From Hyposmocoma kahamanoa (taxonomy: Eukaryota > Arthropoda > Insecta > Lepidoptera > Cosmopterigidae), in NCBI RefSeq assembly GCF_003589595.1, contig NW_020653718.1:3953679-4017678 (forward strand): DNA of 64,000 bases, in the 5' to 3' direction. Under the pieces are notes generated by a model. It saw only the letters and a program-made list of their open reading frames with translations, did not search any database and was not told the DNA's origin. This document shows positions 20,910 to 30,334 of this stretch, one piece after another. Both the position numbers and the translations under genes were made by a program. Every line of letters starts with the position of its first letter. Position 1 is the stretch's first letter.

Positions 20910-21109
20910 AAATAAATAAATAACGTGCACACTCATAGCCACGGGCTAGAGAAACCCTGTGTCGCAGGTGTCATGGACACACACAATCACAAACTACACC
21001 CTAACTCACAAGACAAATAAATTTAGGCCATACAAATATTTCCCCCGGTCCGGCAATCAAACCACTGCGTAGCTAACCAGCTTGGTAACCGTTCGGCCAC
21101 TGAGGCAGT
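20910..21109 (-). mobile_element. Family B SINE, copy 3
   Basis: Antisense, diverged, with an AAATAAATAAATAA tail on its 3' side (20910-20923). The B box is decayed (CCGGCAATCAAACC on the plus strand). Confidence 0.75.
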
Positions 21110-21938
21110 ACTTATATATAAGTATCGGTATTTTTTAATTTATTCACCTTTTAGTGTTTCTATTGTTTTTACTTAGTGCAATAAATAATAAATGTATTAT
21201 CGTTAGTTGCAGGTTAGTTTTATTATAATTAAGACAAAAACAACTATAGCTTTTCAGCAAATTTTGACGCAATATCTGCGCTTGTTACTCCTTAACAAAC
21301 AGTCCTTAGTAAACAGATTATCGTAATGTAACCAGATCGGCACGCAATGTCCATCTAATTAGAATTAGCACGCCGCATTCCAATCGCGGGCAGCGACTGT
21401 TGCATAATCGCTGCGCACGCGCGCTTTCGTCACGAGAGACTTAAAACTTAAACCACTCCTTTTCAAATCTTTAAGACTTAATTAGGGGGCCAAATTATTA
21501 CAAAATATATCATAAAGTACCTTAAAAGAATTCCACCGTGTCCCAAACAACAAAATAAAAACACAATAAAGATCAAGATTAAACATTATAAACCGGATAT
21601 ATCTCATATTTCCTCAACTTTAGAGATATCGACTCCCGCGCATAAAGGCTGTCAACAAGTACCGTACGGTCATTGTATGATAATCCGTTTAAATAATTCG
21701 TTTTAAAAGTCCGGTTACACGATCGAGTTTCACCGCGAATAAATTTATATTTATGAGCCAATTTTTCACAATATCGTAAATATTTGTATTAAAAAGTTTG
21801 TGTGGTCGTTTGCTATCTTGAAACAGCAATAAAGTGTAAACTTTGTAAGTGTGACTGTCTCTTTAATAGTGACTTATTAATAGAGTAATGAGACGTATGA
21901 GAGAAATCCGACATATAATGAATTTTAGTAGCACTAGG
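21110..21938. other. Intergenic with a GC-rich patch
   Basis: 21340-21440 is GC-rich relative to its surroundings (GCACGCCGCATTCCAATCGC, then CGCTGCGCACGCGCGC) and has CTAATTAGAATTAG next to it. It could be regulatory. No coding frame or core promoter was identified. Confidence 0.25.
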
Positions 21939-22198
21939 ACTCCTTGTGAAAGAGTTCGTCTAGGGTAGTACTGCCACCTTACCTAATTAAGCCGCCAAGT
22001 TGTCAGCATTACTGTGTTCCGCTTTTGAATGGTAAGGGTGCTGGTGATTTTACAGGTACGTCGTCGTACGTCGGTCTTGTCAACCTATCTTTACGATTTA
22101 AAGCTCTGAGTGGCACTGCAACTGTTACGGACAGGCGTGTCGCTTACGACCAGACACACGACTTGTTCGTCCCGTCACTTGATATCACAGAAAAAAAA
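21939..22198 (+). repeat. Family A, copy 5
   Basis: Both ends present (CTCCTTGTGAAAGAGTTCG to GATATCACAGAAAAAAAA). It lacks the GTGACGGGCGCAG middle block. Confidence 0.75.
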
Positions 22199-22749
22199 TT
22201 ACATGCTCATTTCTACAGATCTAATATGGAAAAAATCGAAACATAAACTTTCCTCTTGTTTAAAACCTTCCCTTAATCCCTTATATCAATAAAAAAATAA
22301 AAATTAACTGAAATACATCAAGGTTAGGAGGTATGAAAACGTTTTCGCTTATTATATAGCGAACGGAGGCTTTACAATCCTCCTGATTGTAAAATTTAGG
22401 TAGACAAAGGTTTGAATGATGAATGCCCTAAGTTTTATTCTTAGAAACTTAATCGTTGATACTAGATATCACTAAGCAAACGAACTTTTTACTGAATTCT
22501 TCAACAAAGATGATAAATAAATTGAAATGGCTCAAATAACACTCTGTGAACACATGACGGCAGTTATCCGTGCATCCATCATGGGTTACTGTTTTTCTTT
22601 CACATTGCATATACTGCATACAACAAACATGACTTGCGCAACCGGTGAAGCTCGATTGTATAGACAGGTCTTTAGATTTTACAATCTCTCATTGCTTACC
22701 TACCTCTTCAGAACAAGACCGGACTTGGTACTATAAACATGTTAAGGAC
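22199..22749. other. No gene seen
   Basis: AT-rich; no coding or repeat signal beyond the neighbours. Confidence 0.45.
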
Positions 22750-22912
22750 TTGTAAATTATAGAGAGTAAATCATATTTGAAATATTATTATAAACGACAA
22801 AACATAGAGCAACCCCTACACATTCTTACTCATTCTTCTCATAAGAAGCATTACGAATGAGTAGCAGAATTTAATGAATATAAAATTACTTACCCATGAA
22901 ACAAAAGATCAT
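22750..22912 (+). repeat. Family E (LINE 3' end), copy 1
   Basis: Carries AGAGCAACCCCTACACATTC, TACTCATTCTTCTCATAAG and the end ACTTACCCATGAAACAAAAG, matching the 3' untranslated end of the LINE copy at 34899-35405. 5'-truncated. Confidence 0.6.
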
Positions 22913-22913
22913 T

Positions 22914-23190
22914 TAACCGACTTCAAAACAAGGAGGACGTTTTCAATTCGAATGCATTTTTTATTTCTTTTTTTTTTGTATAGTATGTTACGCGATAACT
23001 CATTTGTAAACCGATTTTGGGGATTCTTTTTTTGTTGGAAAGAGGGTAACTCAGTATTGGTCTCATTTAAATGTGAAGAGAATATTTCCACCTCCAAGGG
23101 TAGCAAATTTTGCTCACTTTCCGGTAACCGGTTTCAATAAAACTTGGCAAATATATATAATTCCACGTACTTTCGAGGTCAGTTTTTTTT
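22914..23190 (+). mobile_element. Family D element, short subtype
   Basis: Bounded by AACCGACTTCAAAACAAGG and TTTCGAGGTCAGTTTTTTTT. It contains TTACGCGATAACTCATTTG, CTTTCCGGTAACCGGTTTC and AATTCCACGTACTTTCGAGG. It lacks the extra block of the 3514 copy. It begins directly after the family E fragment. Confidence 0.75.
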
Positions 23191-23907
23191 TATATAAAAA
23201 AGTTACAATTGGAGGTGTTATTTATAAACCAGATAAGTACTATTTTCAAAAAAGGGCTTAGTCTATAAAACTCAATCTATCGACGCGTTTAGAGACGCGT
23301 TTAGTGTGCAAATCTGTATAAGATAGGTCTAATGATACGTCTGTAGTGATTCCAAGACTGGATCGACTAAGACTTTGTAACGATGGGGCACTAAAGGTAT
23401 GATCCCATACAAAAAATACACATTTTATTTTTTTCCTACTAAACTATTACATTTATGGCAAAATGTGATATAGCAATTTTTAATTAGAACAATGGGATCT
23501 CTCGATTGGAATTTTTTTAGAGAGGTATCGTGGAAAAAAAGTAAGGCAGTCTCCATTTTTGTCTATGTTCCTAGAAGTTTAGGTAAAAAAACTCTACCTA
23601 TTCCGATCCCTGCTCATTATATATCATTATATATGAACTATATTATAGTGAAAGTGGTGACGTCACATACAAGAAAAACTGTTTACTTAATTAGTATGCG
23701 GTTAACGTTCGTGCAAGGACGTCGGTCTGTTTGACACGGATTCCAAGTACACTTGCGTTACTTACAATGTCGAAATTGTTTCGTTTTATCTTAGTCCACG
23801 CATAACATATGAGTAATGTGGACTATTTTGAGTCGTACTGCGATAACTGTACTTTAGTATCGAAAATAGCCCTCCAAATAAGCAAATTTTATTTCGTACC
23901 TTTGGTA
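23191..23907. other. No gene seen
   Basis: AT-rich. A short direct repeat GACGCGTTTA occurs twice at about 23281-23303. Confidence 0.45.
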
Positions 23908-24094
23908 TTTTTTTAGTTTTATAATAAAATAACAAGTGACGGGACGAACAAGTCGTGCGCCTGGTGACAAGCTACACGCCTGTTCATAACAGTTGCAGTG
24001 ACACTTAGAGCTTTTAATCGCAATATTTTCAGGGGCACTGCGACTGTGGTCGTCACCCTGAGGCATAAGTTAACTAGTCCCATGTCCACTAAAT
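23908..24094 (-). repeat. Family A, copy 6 (5'-truncated)
   Basis: 3' end and middle blocks in antisense, ending at the CATAAGTTAACTAGTCCCATG segment. The 5' third is missing, as expected for incomplete reverse transcription. Confidence 0.7.
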
Positions 24095-24129
24095 CTTTGG
24101 AAAACGTGTAAAGTTTTCAATTGACAACT

Positions 24130-24232
24130 TTGGTGGCCCAATGGTTTACACTGTTGTCACTGGATGGGGAAGTCGCGGGTTGGATTTCCGGTGGGACCAA
24201 TTTGGGAAATTAACTTTTCTAAAATGGTTCTG
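24130..24232 (+). repeat. tRNA-derived SINE fragment
   Basis: TGGTGGCCCAATGGTTTACAC resembles a Pol III A box region and CGGGTTGGATTTCCGGTGGG a degenerate B box. It is followed by ACCAATTTGGGAAATTAACTT, shared in inverted sense with 29515-29625 and 57150-57230. Confidence 0.55.
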
Positions 24233-24282
24233 GATATTCTGGGTTGCTCTGGTAGTCATAGTACAAGGAATTTCCTTGTTCG

Positions 24283-24523
24283 GAAAAAAATGCTTGGCTG
24301 AGTATGTCATAAATTACTAAACAATGCGTTCAGGGTGATATTCCAACTTCGACCTCACTGTAGCGCGTCAACCATGTTTCAACCACATTCTCCTGACAAT
24401 TATGAGCAAAAACTCATCTGGTGCAAAGAAAAAATGCTTGGCGGAGTATGTCATAAATTACTATACAATGCGTTCAGGGTGCTGTTCCAACTTCGACCTC
24501 ACTGTAGCGCGTCAACCATGTTT
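24283..24523 (+). pseudogene. LINE reverse-transcriptase fragment, tandemly duplicated
   Basis: A 96-97 base segment occurs at 24283-24379 and again at 24428-24523 (offset 145). The second unit translates as YNAFRVLFQLRPHCSASTMF, the equivalent of FRVLMGLPRYCSVSRMF in the 4733-6060 LINE. Each unit is a small C-terminal piece of that type of protein. No other part of the element is visible. Confidence 0.65.
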
Positions 24524-24534
24524 TACAATATTTA

Positions 24535-24660
24535 TTATAAACATCTTGGATTGATACTACCTGCAAGAGCTAAACGGGTCACTACCACGGATTTTTAGCA
24601 TACATTTACGCAGAAGCTGTATAATTTTAGTATAAAGTACCTTTAGTATAAAATTTTTGT
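24535..24660 (-). repeat. Family E fragment, copy 2
   Basis: Minus strand reads a decayed C-terminal coding end, then GTGGTAGTGACCCGTTTAGC and CTTGCAGGTAGTATCAATCC, as after the stop codon of the 34899-35405 LINE copy. Confidence 0.55.
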
Positions 24661-25010
24661 TTGACTATAGTATTAAACTTCGTTGTAAATCTTGAAATGA
24701 ATATCTGAAATAATTATTATATTATAAATAATGTATTGGTGATGACGGTGAACCTTCTTCCGTTTATTCAATAAGTAAAGGTTACGAAATAGTAAACTTC
24801 AATTCATGCGAAATGTTTGTCACTTGCATCGTAATACTCATTGCTCAACTGGGCGAAAGCGACTTGTGTTTTTAATATTAACTAGAGCCAGTATGAAAGG
24901 CTGTTTGAGGAGGTGTTATTGCCAATGTTGTACGGGAGTGTTACCACTGATGCAATTAGAGATGGAAAAAACTGCTTATAAATTTGAAACGTTACAATGT
25001 TGTACTTTTA
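24661..25010. other. No feature seen
   Basis: AT-rich intergenic DNA; no recognised element. Confidence 0.45.
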
Positions 25011-25190
25011 ACTGCCTCCGTGGCCGAACGATTACTATGCTGGACTGCAACGCAGAGGTCTCGAGTTCGATTCCGGGGCCGGGAGAAATATTTATATTTA
25101 TCTCGTGAGTTTGGGTGTAATTTGTGGTTGTCTATGTTTGTGTCCATGGCACACACGACACAGGGTTTCCCTAATGTGTGCGTTAGCGTT
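25011..25190 (+). mobile_element. Family B SINE, copy 4
   Basis: Head ACTGCCTCCGTGGCCGAACG and B box GAGTTCGATTCCGGGGCC are both clear. The A-rich tail is missing; the copy stops at GTGTGCGTTAGCG directly before the mariner fragment. Confidence 0.85.
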
Positions 25191-25192
25191 TG

Positions 25193-25477
25193 AACAACGT
25201 TGACCTTATAAGCCATCCCGCGTACATTCCCAACCTGGCACCTTGTGACTTTTATTTATTTCCAAAAATTAAGAACCAGTTACGAGGTGAACGATTTTCA
25301 TCACCTGAAGAGGCTGTCGAAGAGTATCAAAAATATGTTTCAGAGATTGTCACGGAGGAGTGGCATAAACGTTTTCAAAATTGGTTCATTTGTGTGAAAA
25401 AGTGCATTTTGAGAAACAATAAAGTCATTTCTGACCATTTATTGTATTATTTTCTTATTCATTCCGGAAACGTATAG
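25193..25477 (+). pseudogene. Mariner-type transposase, C-terminal fragment
   Basis: Reads SHPAYIPNLAPCDFYLFPKI, then QLRGERFSSPEEAVEEYQKY, TEEWHKRFQNWF and CVKKCI. This is the C-terminal end of mariner (Tc1/mariner DD34D) transposases, where the usual box is HPPYSPDLAPCDY. Here the box carries AYIPN: the position normally Asp, the third catalytic residue, is Asn (AAC at 25232-25234). N-terminal DNA-binding and first catalytic parts are absent. Inactive. Confidence 0.75.
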
Positions 25478-25849
25478 TGCGCCCCACGTAGCAGTACTTT
25501 GAAATGATAATGTCAGTTATTATAAGCGCGGCAAAATCAAAGAAATGGCTATTTGTACATTTTCCTGTTTATTACTTTACGTTCACGGTGCATTAGTTCA
25601 GGCTGTAACACCTAATAAATATATTTACTATAAATAAAATAAAGAAATATAGCTCAGGGCTCGAAATACCTCTTGTTTAGGTAAAAAAGATTAACATTTA
25701 CTTAATAGTTAAGTATTCGTATGTATATTTTATACAATTAATTTGTCTGTGTAATTAATTGAGTAAGTGACATTTTTTTTTATTGCCGACTCAGGAACTA
25801 ATCAGTTATTCAAAGGTTAGTTGGAAGAGTATAGTGTCTACATACATTA
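25478..25849. other. No feature seen
   Basis: AT-rich DNA following the mariner fragment. I did not find a convincing inverted terminal repeat. Confidence 0.45.
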
Positions 25850-25909
25850 ACAGATGTCGTTTACCATCAGGCGCACATGTCCGTCCCATCACTTGATTAT
25901 AAAAAAATA
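25850..25909 (+). repeat. Family A, copy 8 (3' end only)
   Basis: Last 60 bases: GTCGTTTACCATCAGGCGCAC, then CCGTCCCATCACTTGATTAT and an A run. Confidence 0.55.
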
Positions 25910-25910
25910 T

Positions 25911-26060
25911 GGATGCCAAAAATCCATGTCAGTGACCCGTTTAGCTCATTCATCTGTGACATTTGAAATATCGTTTACAACGAGCAACACCTCGAGTAGC
26001 TTACTCATTCTTCTCAGTAGAAATTATCATGCGAATAAGTAGTAGAGTTGGTATGCACGA
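25911..26060 (+). repeat. Family E (LINE 3' end), copy 3
   Basis: AATCCATGTCAGTGACCCG matches the post-stop segment, then CGAGCAACACCTCGAGTAGC and TTCTTCTCAGTAG. Ends before the terminal AATAAA-like segment. Confidence 0.55.
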
Positions 26061-26255
26061 AAGGAGCCTCCCCACACGATAGCTGCGTAACTTCCCTTCC
26101 AGTACGTCTAGCGTACTCTGGGTTACAATCGGCGACTACCCTACGACGTTTGGCAAATCATTACACTATGATTATAAGCATTATAGGGTATACTATCGAT
26201 ATGACAGAAAAAAGAAAAAAAATACAAAAAACATTCTTTACAAAAAAGTTTTTAC

Positions 26256-26370
26256 ACTCAAGCCCCGTACTAGGGAAACCTTGTATTGCGGGTGCCATGA
26301 ACACACACAAACACAATCACAAATTACACCCAAACTCGAGAGAGAAATAAATTTAAACCATTCTAATATT
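26256..26370 (-). mobile_element. Family B SINE, copy 5, tRNA head missing
   Basis: Tail and body in antisense (GGGTGCCATGAACACACACA, AAATTACACCCAAACTCGAG). The tRNA-like head that should follow on the right is lost; family C sequence begins instead at 26371. Confidence 0.7.
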
Positions 26371-26413
26371 AATTAAATTTTTATTGAATTGATATTCAAT
26401 TCTTTTTTGTGAA
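26371..26413 (-). mobile_element. Family C SINE 3' end, running into the assembly gap
   Basis: AATTAAATTTTTATTGAATT then GATATTCAATTCTTTTTTG equals the first 43 bases of the family C copies at 27541 and 63778. The rest is hidden by the gap. Confidence 0.75.
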
Positions 26414-26813
26414 NNNNNNNNNNNNNNNNNNNNNNNNNNNNNNNNNNNNNNNNNNNNNNNNNNNNNNNNNNNNNNNNNNNNNNNNNNNNNNNNNNNNNNN
26501 NNNNNNNNNNNNNNNNNNNNNNNNNNNNNNNNNNNNNNNNNNNNNNNNNNNNNNNNNNNNNNNNNNNNNNNNNNNNNNNNNNNNNNNNNNNNNNNNNNNN
26601 NNNNNNNNNNNNNNNNNNNNNNNNNNNNNNNNNNNNNNNNNNNNNNNNNNNNNNNNNNNNNNNNNNNNNNNNNNNNNNNNNNNNNNNNNNNNNNNNNNNN
26701 NNNNNNNNNNNNNNNNNNNNNNNNNNNNNNNNNNNNNNNNNNNNNNNNNNNNNNNNNNNNNNNNNNNNNNNNNNNNNNNNNNNNNNNNNNNNNNNNNNNN
26801 NNNNNNNNNNNNN
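26414..26813. other. Assembly gap, 400 N
   Basis: A run of exactly 400 ambiguous bases. The round number suggests a scaffolding estimate or fixed gap. ORFs drawn across it are meaningless. Confidence 0.98.
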
Positions 26814-27386
26814 ACCACATTCGAATAGATTAACATCACTGCCAATGCTAGTTGGCCTAATCTAAAAAGAAAAATTGACGCAATTATTGAAATTATTGAG
26901 CATAACAGTGCCTGCGGTACGCCACACCTATCTATCTATCGAAATCATATATTGCAATTTCTCAAAGAGCATTGATACTCCCAGTCAGCAAACAGATCAA
27001 ACTGGTGATTAACTTGCTTAAAACTCATTGACCGATGTCGCAACACAATTTCGTCATTGACATTATCACGGGACGGTTCTATATGCGCTCTGCGCCGATC
27101 AACCCACAGCCCGAGGGCGGCTACACAAGATCCAACACAGATTTGTGCTTTTCAATGTTAAAACAACGAAATATTATTGGCTGTTGAAATACGTTCTCGG
27201 CTTTGATTTGGTAAATAACGAGCATGTCGTTTTCGCTTTCTACAATTCCTATAGTAAGATATACGAATGGAACCTTCTGGAATCAGTTAGAACTTTTACT
27301 TCAACTAAACAAAAATTGCAAGCTAAGCCTGTTTTTCGTATTTAATTACGAATTAAACTCAAAGTTTAATTTAATTTCTTGCTTAA
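26814..27386 (+). other. Unassigned; possible decayed LINE C-terminal sequence
   Basis: Around 27088-27345 one plus frame reads CGRLHKIQHRFVLFNV-like residues, resembling the KIQRRFL segment after the RT domain of jockey-type LINEs, and stays open to 27345. The similarity is weak. Nothing else recognised. Confidence 0.25.
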
Positions 27387-27863
27387 ATTTTTTTTATTTT
27401 ATGATATTATGTGACGGGACGAACAATTCGTGAGACTGGCAGTAATCAACATGCCTATTCATGACAGTTGCTAGTGCCACTCAGAGCTTTAAATTACAAA
27501 GATATGAAGAGCACTGCATCCGTCATCCTAAGACAATGTGTTTAAATTTTTATTGAATTGATATTCAATTATTTTTACGTGAAATTACTCCACTAGTTTG
27601 TTATAATTATTAATACAAAGATCGAACACTCAGAAAAAAGTTCCTTCGGTCCGGTCGGATTCGAACCAACGTCTTCTAGCATATCGTGGCAGACGCTATA
27701 CCAATTAAGCCACAGAACGAACCAGCGGACCCAGCGTCTCATGTGCCTGCAATTTCACCATAACCCTTACTCTTCAAAACCGGAACGCAGTAATCTCATT
27801 TTACTGTTTAGCGGCAGAAATAGGTAAGTTGGCAGTACTTTCCCATACGAACTCTTGCACAAG
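27387..27863 (-). repeat. Family A, copy 7, split by a family C SINE
   Basis: 3' part at 27387-27540 (T run, TGTGACGGGACGAACAATTCG, CCACTCAGAGCTTTAAATTAC). The 5' part resumes at about 27737 (CTCATGTGCCTGCAATTTCAC) and ends ACTCTTGCACAAG at 27863. About 200 bases of family C separate the two halves. Confidence 0.8.
27541..27736 (-). mobile_element. Family C SINE, full copy, nested in family A
   Basis: tRNA-derived SINE. In sense (minus) orientation the head runs GTTCTGTGGCTTAATTGGTA (A box) to GTTGGTTCGAATCCGACCGG (B box). The body has GTTCGATCTTTGTATTAATA and AACAAACTAGTGGAGTAATTT, and the 3' end has a TTGAAT/ATTCAA hairpin followed by AAAAATTTAAA. Pol III promoter boxes are recognisable. 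I see no clear target duplication at the edges. Confidence 0.8.
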
Positions 27864-28030
27864 AAACTAAATATAAATAAATAAGTATAATAAATGAATA
27901 AATATAAGTAAATAAATAAATATAAATAAATATAAATAAACAAATACAACTAATTAAATAAATAAACGTTAATAAATAAATATAAATAAATAAATGTAAA
28001 TAAATAAATATAAATAATATAAATATAAAT
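27864..28030. repeat. TAAA/TATAAA microsatellite
   Basis: About 170 bases of AAATAAATATAAATAAATA-type repeat. It lies at the 3' side of the antisense family B copy that follows, so it is probably that SINE's expanded tail. Confidence 0.8.
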
Positions 28031-28233
28031 AACGCGCACGCACTCGTAGCGGCGCACTAAGGTAACCTTGTATCGCGGGTGCCATGGACACTCACATAGA
28101 CAACAATAAATTACACCCAAACTCACAAGAGAAATAAATGTAGGCCTTAAAAATTTTTCTCTCGGCCCGAGAATCGAACCCGGAACCTTTGCGTGGCAGT
28201 CCAGCATGGTAACCCTTCGGCCACGGAGGCAGT
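28031..28233 (-). mobile_element. Family B SINE, copy 6
   Basis: Complete antisense copy. Plus strand shows ACTCGTAGCGGCGCACTAAGG, GGGTGCCATGGACACTCACA, the B box complement GAATCGAACCCGGAACC, and GGCCACGGAGGCAGT at the right edge. Confidence 0.85.
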
Positions 28234-28494
28234 TAACTCTACTGCAACTGCATGGCATTTTTCTATGTAGAATATTATACCTTTAAAACTACACAGTGCT
28301 GTCGTTTTAGCAAAAAATAACGTCAATATTGTCTTTTATACATTATTTCCTTTTATGTATCATATTATACATAATATTAATGTTGTGTACTATTACAATA
28401 AATTGTTATATATATTACAGTTCTAAATAAAATAAAATAAACTCTTATCGATTTTGAGAATAATCGTGATCTACGCCGCCCGTGTGTATCAAGC

Positions 28495-28620
28495 TCACCG
28501 GACGCGCCGGTTAGCCCAGAGCCCGCGGCTGCGTACGCGCATGATCTCGTCCGCATTCGTGACCGTGACTTGCGCAACGCTTTCCACCAGCTGGGTGGCC
28601 ACAATGCGGGGCATGACCAT
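28495..28620 (-). CDS. Candidate short exon or small ORF, unrecognised
   Basis: A GC-rich island in AT-rich DNA. From ATG at 28620 the minus strand is open for 41 codons: MVMPRIVATQLVESVAQVTV, then TNADEIMRVRSRGLWANRRV. Third positions are mostly G or C, unlike surrounding chance ORFs. A splice-donor-like CCG/GTGAGC sits at 28498, so this may be one exon of a larger gene rather than a complete peptide. No family recognised and no neighbour exon found. Confidence 0.3.
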   Translation of the reverse strand: MVMPRIVATQLVESVAQVTVTNADEIMRVRSRGLWANRRVR

Positions 28621-28799
28621 TGTTAAAGGATCTCAATAGTTGTAGGTTAGAGAGTATGACATAACCCGCGATTTGAGTTATGCCAAGTAGGAAAATACAG
28701 CAATGTGTGACATTTTCACACAGCGCTTTATTCACGTTTAGGATTGATTCTGTTACAGTGGCCTAGTTTATTTCTAGACATCTTTTGAAACTCACGTCT

Positions 28800-29098
28800 T
28801 GTAATTTAGTCGTATTACACAGCTTCTGCGTACTTGGATAACAAGAATCAATGGTAGTGAGCCGTTTAGATCTTGCGGGTATTCTCTATCTAAGATAGTT
28901 GAAATAAATATTATAAATGACAAATATATTCAAATGTATATTTACAAAGAGCAACCCCTAGAGTTGAACCCAAAGTTTCTCGCTCATTTTTCTCAGAGGA
29001 GTCTGCGTTACGAATGAGCAGTAGAGATATAGAGAGAGAACAATCAATATGACGATTCAAGTGTAATTTGCTTACCTATGAAACATGTATGATTTGAA
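28800..29098 (+). repeat. Family E (LINE 3' end), copy 4
   Basis: TCTGCGTACTTGGATAACAAG corresponds to the last codons before the stop in the 34899-35405 copy (TSAYLDDKN). Then come GGTAGTGAGCCGTTTAG, AAAGAGCAACCCCTAGAGTTG, TCTCAGAGGAGTCTGCG and TGCTTACCTATGAAACATG. Confidence 0.65.
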
Positions 29099-29145
29099 TT
29101 TGTTAGGAGAGATATTTAGGCTCTATAAAATTGAAACTTTTTTAT

Positions 29146-29427
29146 AAAAAACCGACCTCAAAAGTACGTGGAATTACATCTATTTGCCAAGTTTTATTGA
29201 AATCGGTTATCGGGAAGTGCGCGAAACCGGATTCATCTCCTAGTTTGCCACCCTTAGAGGAGGAATATTTTCTTCAAATTTAAATGGCACCAATACTGAA
29301 CTACTCTTTCCAACAAAAAAGAATCATCGAAATCGGTTCACAAATGCCCCCCGGAGCAACGGCGTAACATACATACAAAAACAAATACTGTCAATTTGAG
29401 AACCTCCTACTTTTTTGAAGTGAGTTA
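29146..29427 (-). mobile_element. Family D element, short subtype
   Basis: Starts AAAACCGACCTCAAAAGTACG and ends CTTTTTTGAAGTGAGTTAAA. The internal box AATCGGTTCACAAATGCCCC then GGCGTAACATACATAC is the antisense of the family landmark. Confidence 0.75.
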
Positions 29428-29514
29428 AAAATAATAATAATAATGTGCTAGACAACCACATCAATGATCTGCTCTCAATTAGAGAATTCCCTGTATTGTA
29501 ATTACTCCCAAACC

Positions 29515-29625
29515 TGATGAAATTTAAATTAGTTCATTTCCCGACTTGGCCCTACCAAGAATCGAAACCCAGGCATGCATATTCGTCACCCACAGTGCAT
29601 GCCGTTGAGCCACAGAGGTCGTCAT
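29515..29625 (-). repeat. tRNA-derived SINE fragment
   Basis: AGTTCATTTCCCGACTTGGC, CCAAGAATCGAAACCCAGGC (B box complement) and CCGTTGAGCCACAGAGGTCG (A box complement). Same family as 24130 and 57150. Confidence 0.55.
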
Positions 29626-29767
29626 CAGCGACTTCATCGACATACTTATACTCCGGATTGTTTACCGGATACACTATATTCAATATGTTGAGTGTGTGCG
29701 TTATTAATTAAGAACATAAAACACAATGAAAAATAAATATAAAATATTTTAATATATTTTTTTATTT

Positions 29768-29999
29768 CAACTGTTCATAACAGTTGCAGTGCCACTCAGA
29801 GCTTCAAATCGCAAAGATCTGAGGGGAATTGCCCCTGTCCCCGTCACCCTGAGACATAAGTTGACAAGTCCCAAGTGCCTGTAATTTCACCAGCACCCCT
29901 ATCCTTCAAAACCGGAACACAGTAATGCTGATATTACTGCTTGGTGGCAGAAATAGGTAAGATGGCAGTATTTCCCTGGACGAAACTTCACAAGGACCT
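29768..29999 (-). repeat. Family A, copy 9
   Basis: Antisense from the CTGTTCATAACAGTTGCAGTG block to the 5' end (CACAAGGACCT). It lacks the A-rich 3' terminus. Confidence 0.75.
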
Positions 30000-30334
30000 T
30001 TACTGCCACTAAATTAATATAGCAACACCGTTTTTGTAGTTGACAATACCGGTGGCATTTTCTCTCTCTTCCAAATTGTTCACAATTTGTTGTAACGATC
30101 ACTTTCATCAAATTAAAAAAAATATATGTTGCTTAAAATTTCTTAACTTTTCACTCTAACTATCATTCTTCTAGTTTAGTGTTGATGTTCTCAAAACTTA
30201 CTCAAAATTCTCATTGATTGTCTAGCAAATGTCTAAAACGATTAAGTTTATGCAATAAGTTGATAAATACACTATAGCAAACACTTCATTTACCTAACGT
30301 TATGAGCACATTGCCCAATATTGTATAGTACAGT
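30000..30334. other. No feature seen
   Basis: AT-rich DNA without recognised content. Confidence 0.45.

Noticed and set aside
26353..26845. Long ORFs on both strands across the N block
   Set aside because: They consist of untranslatable N and exist only because ambiguous codons are not read as stops.
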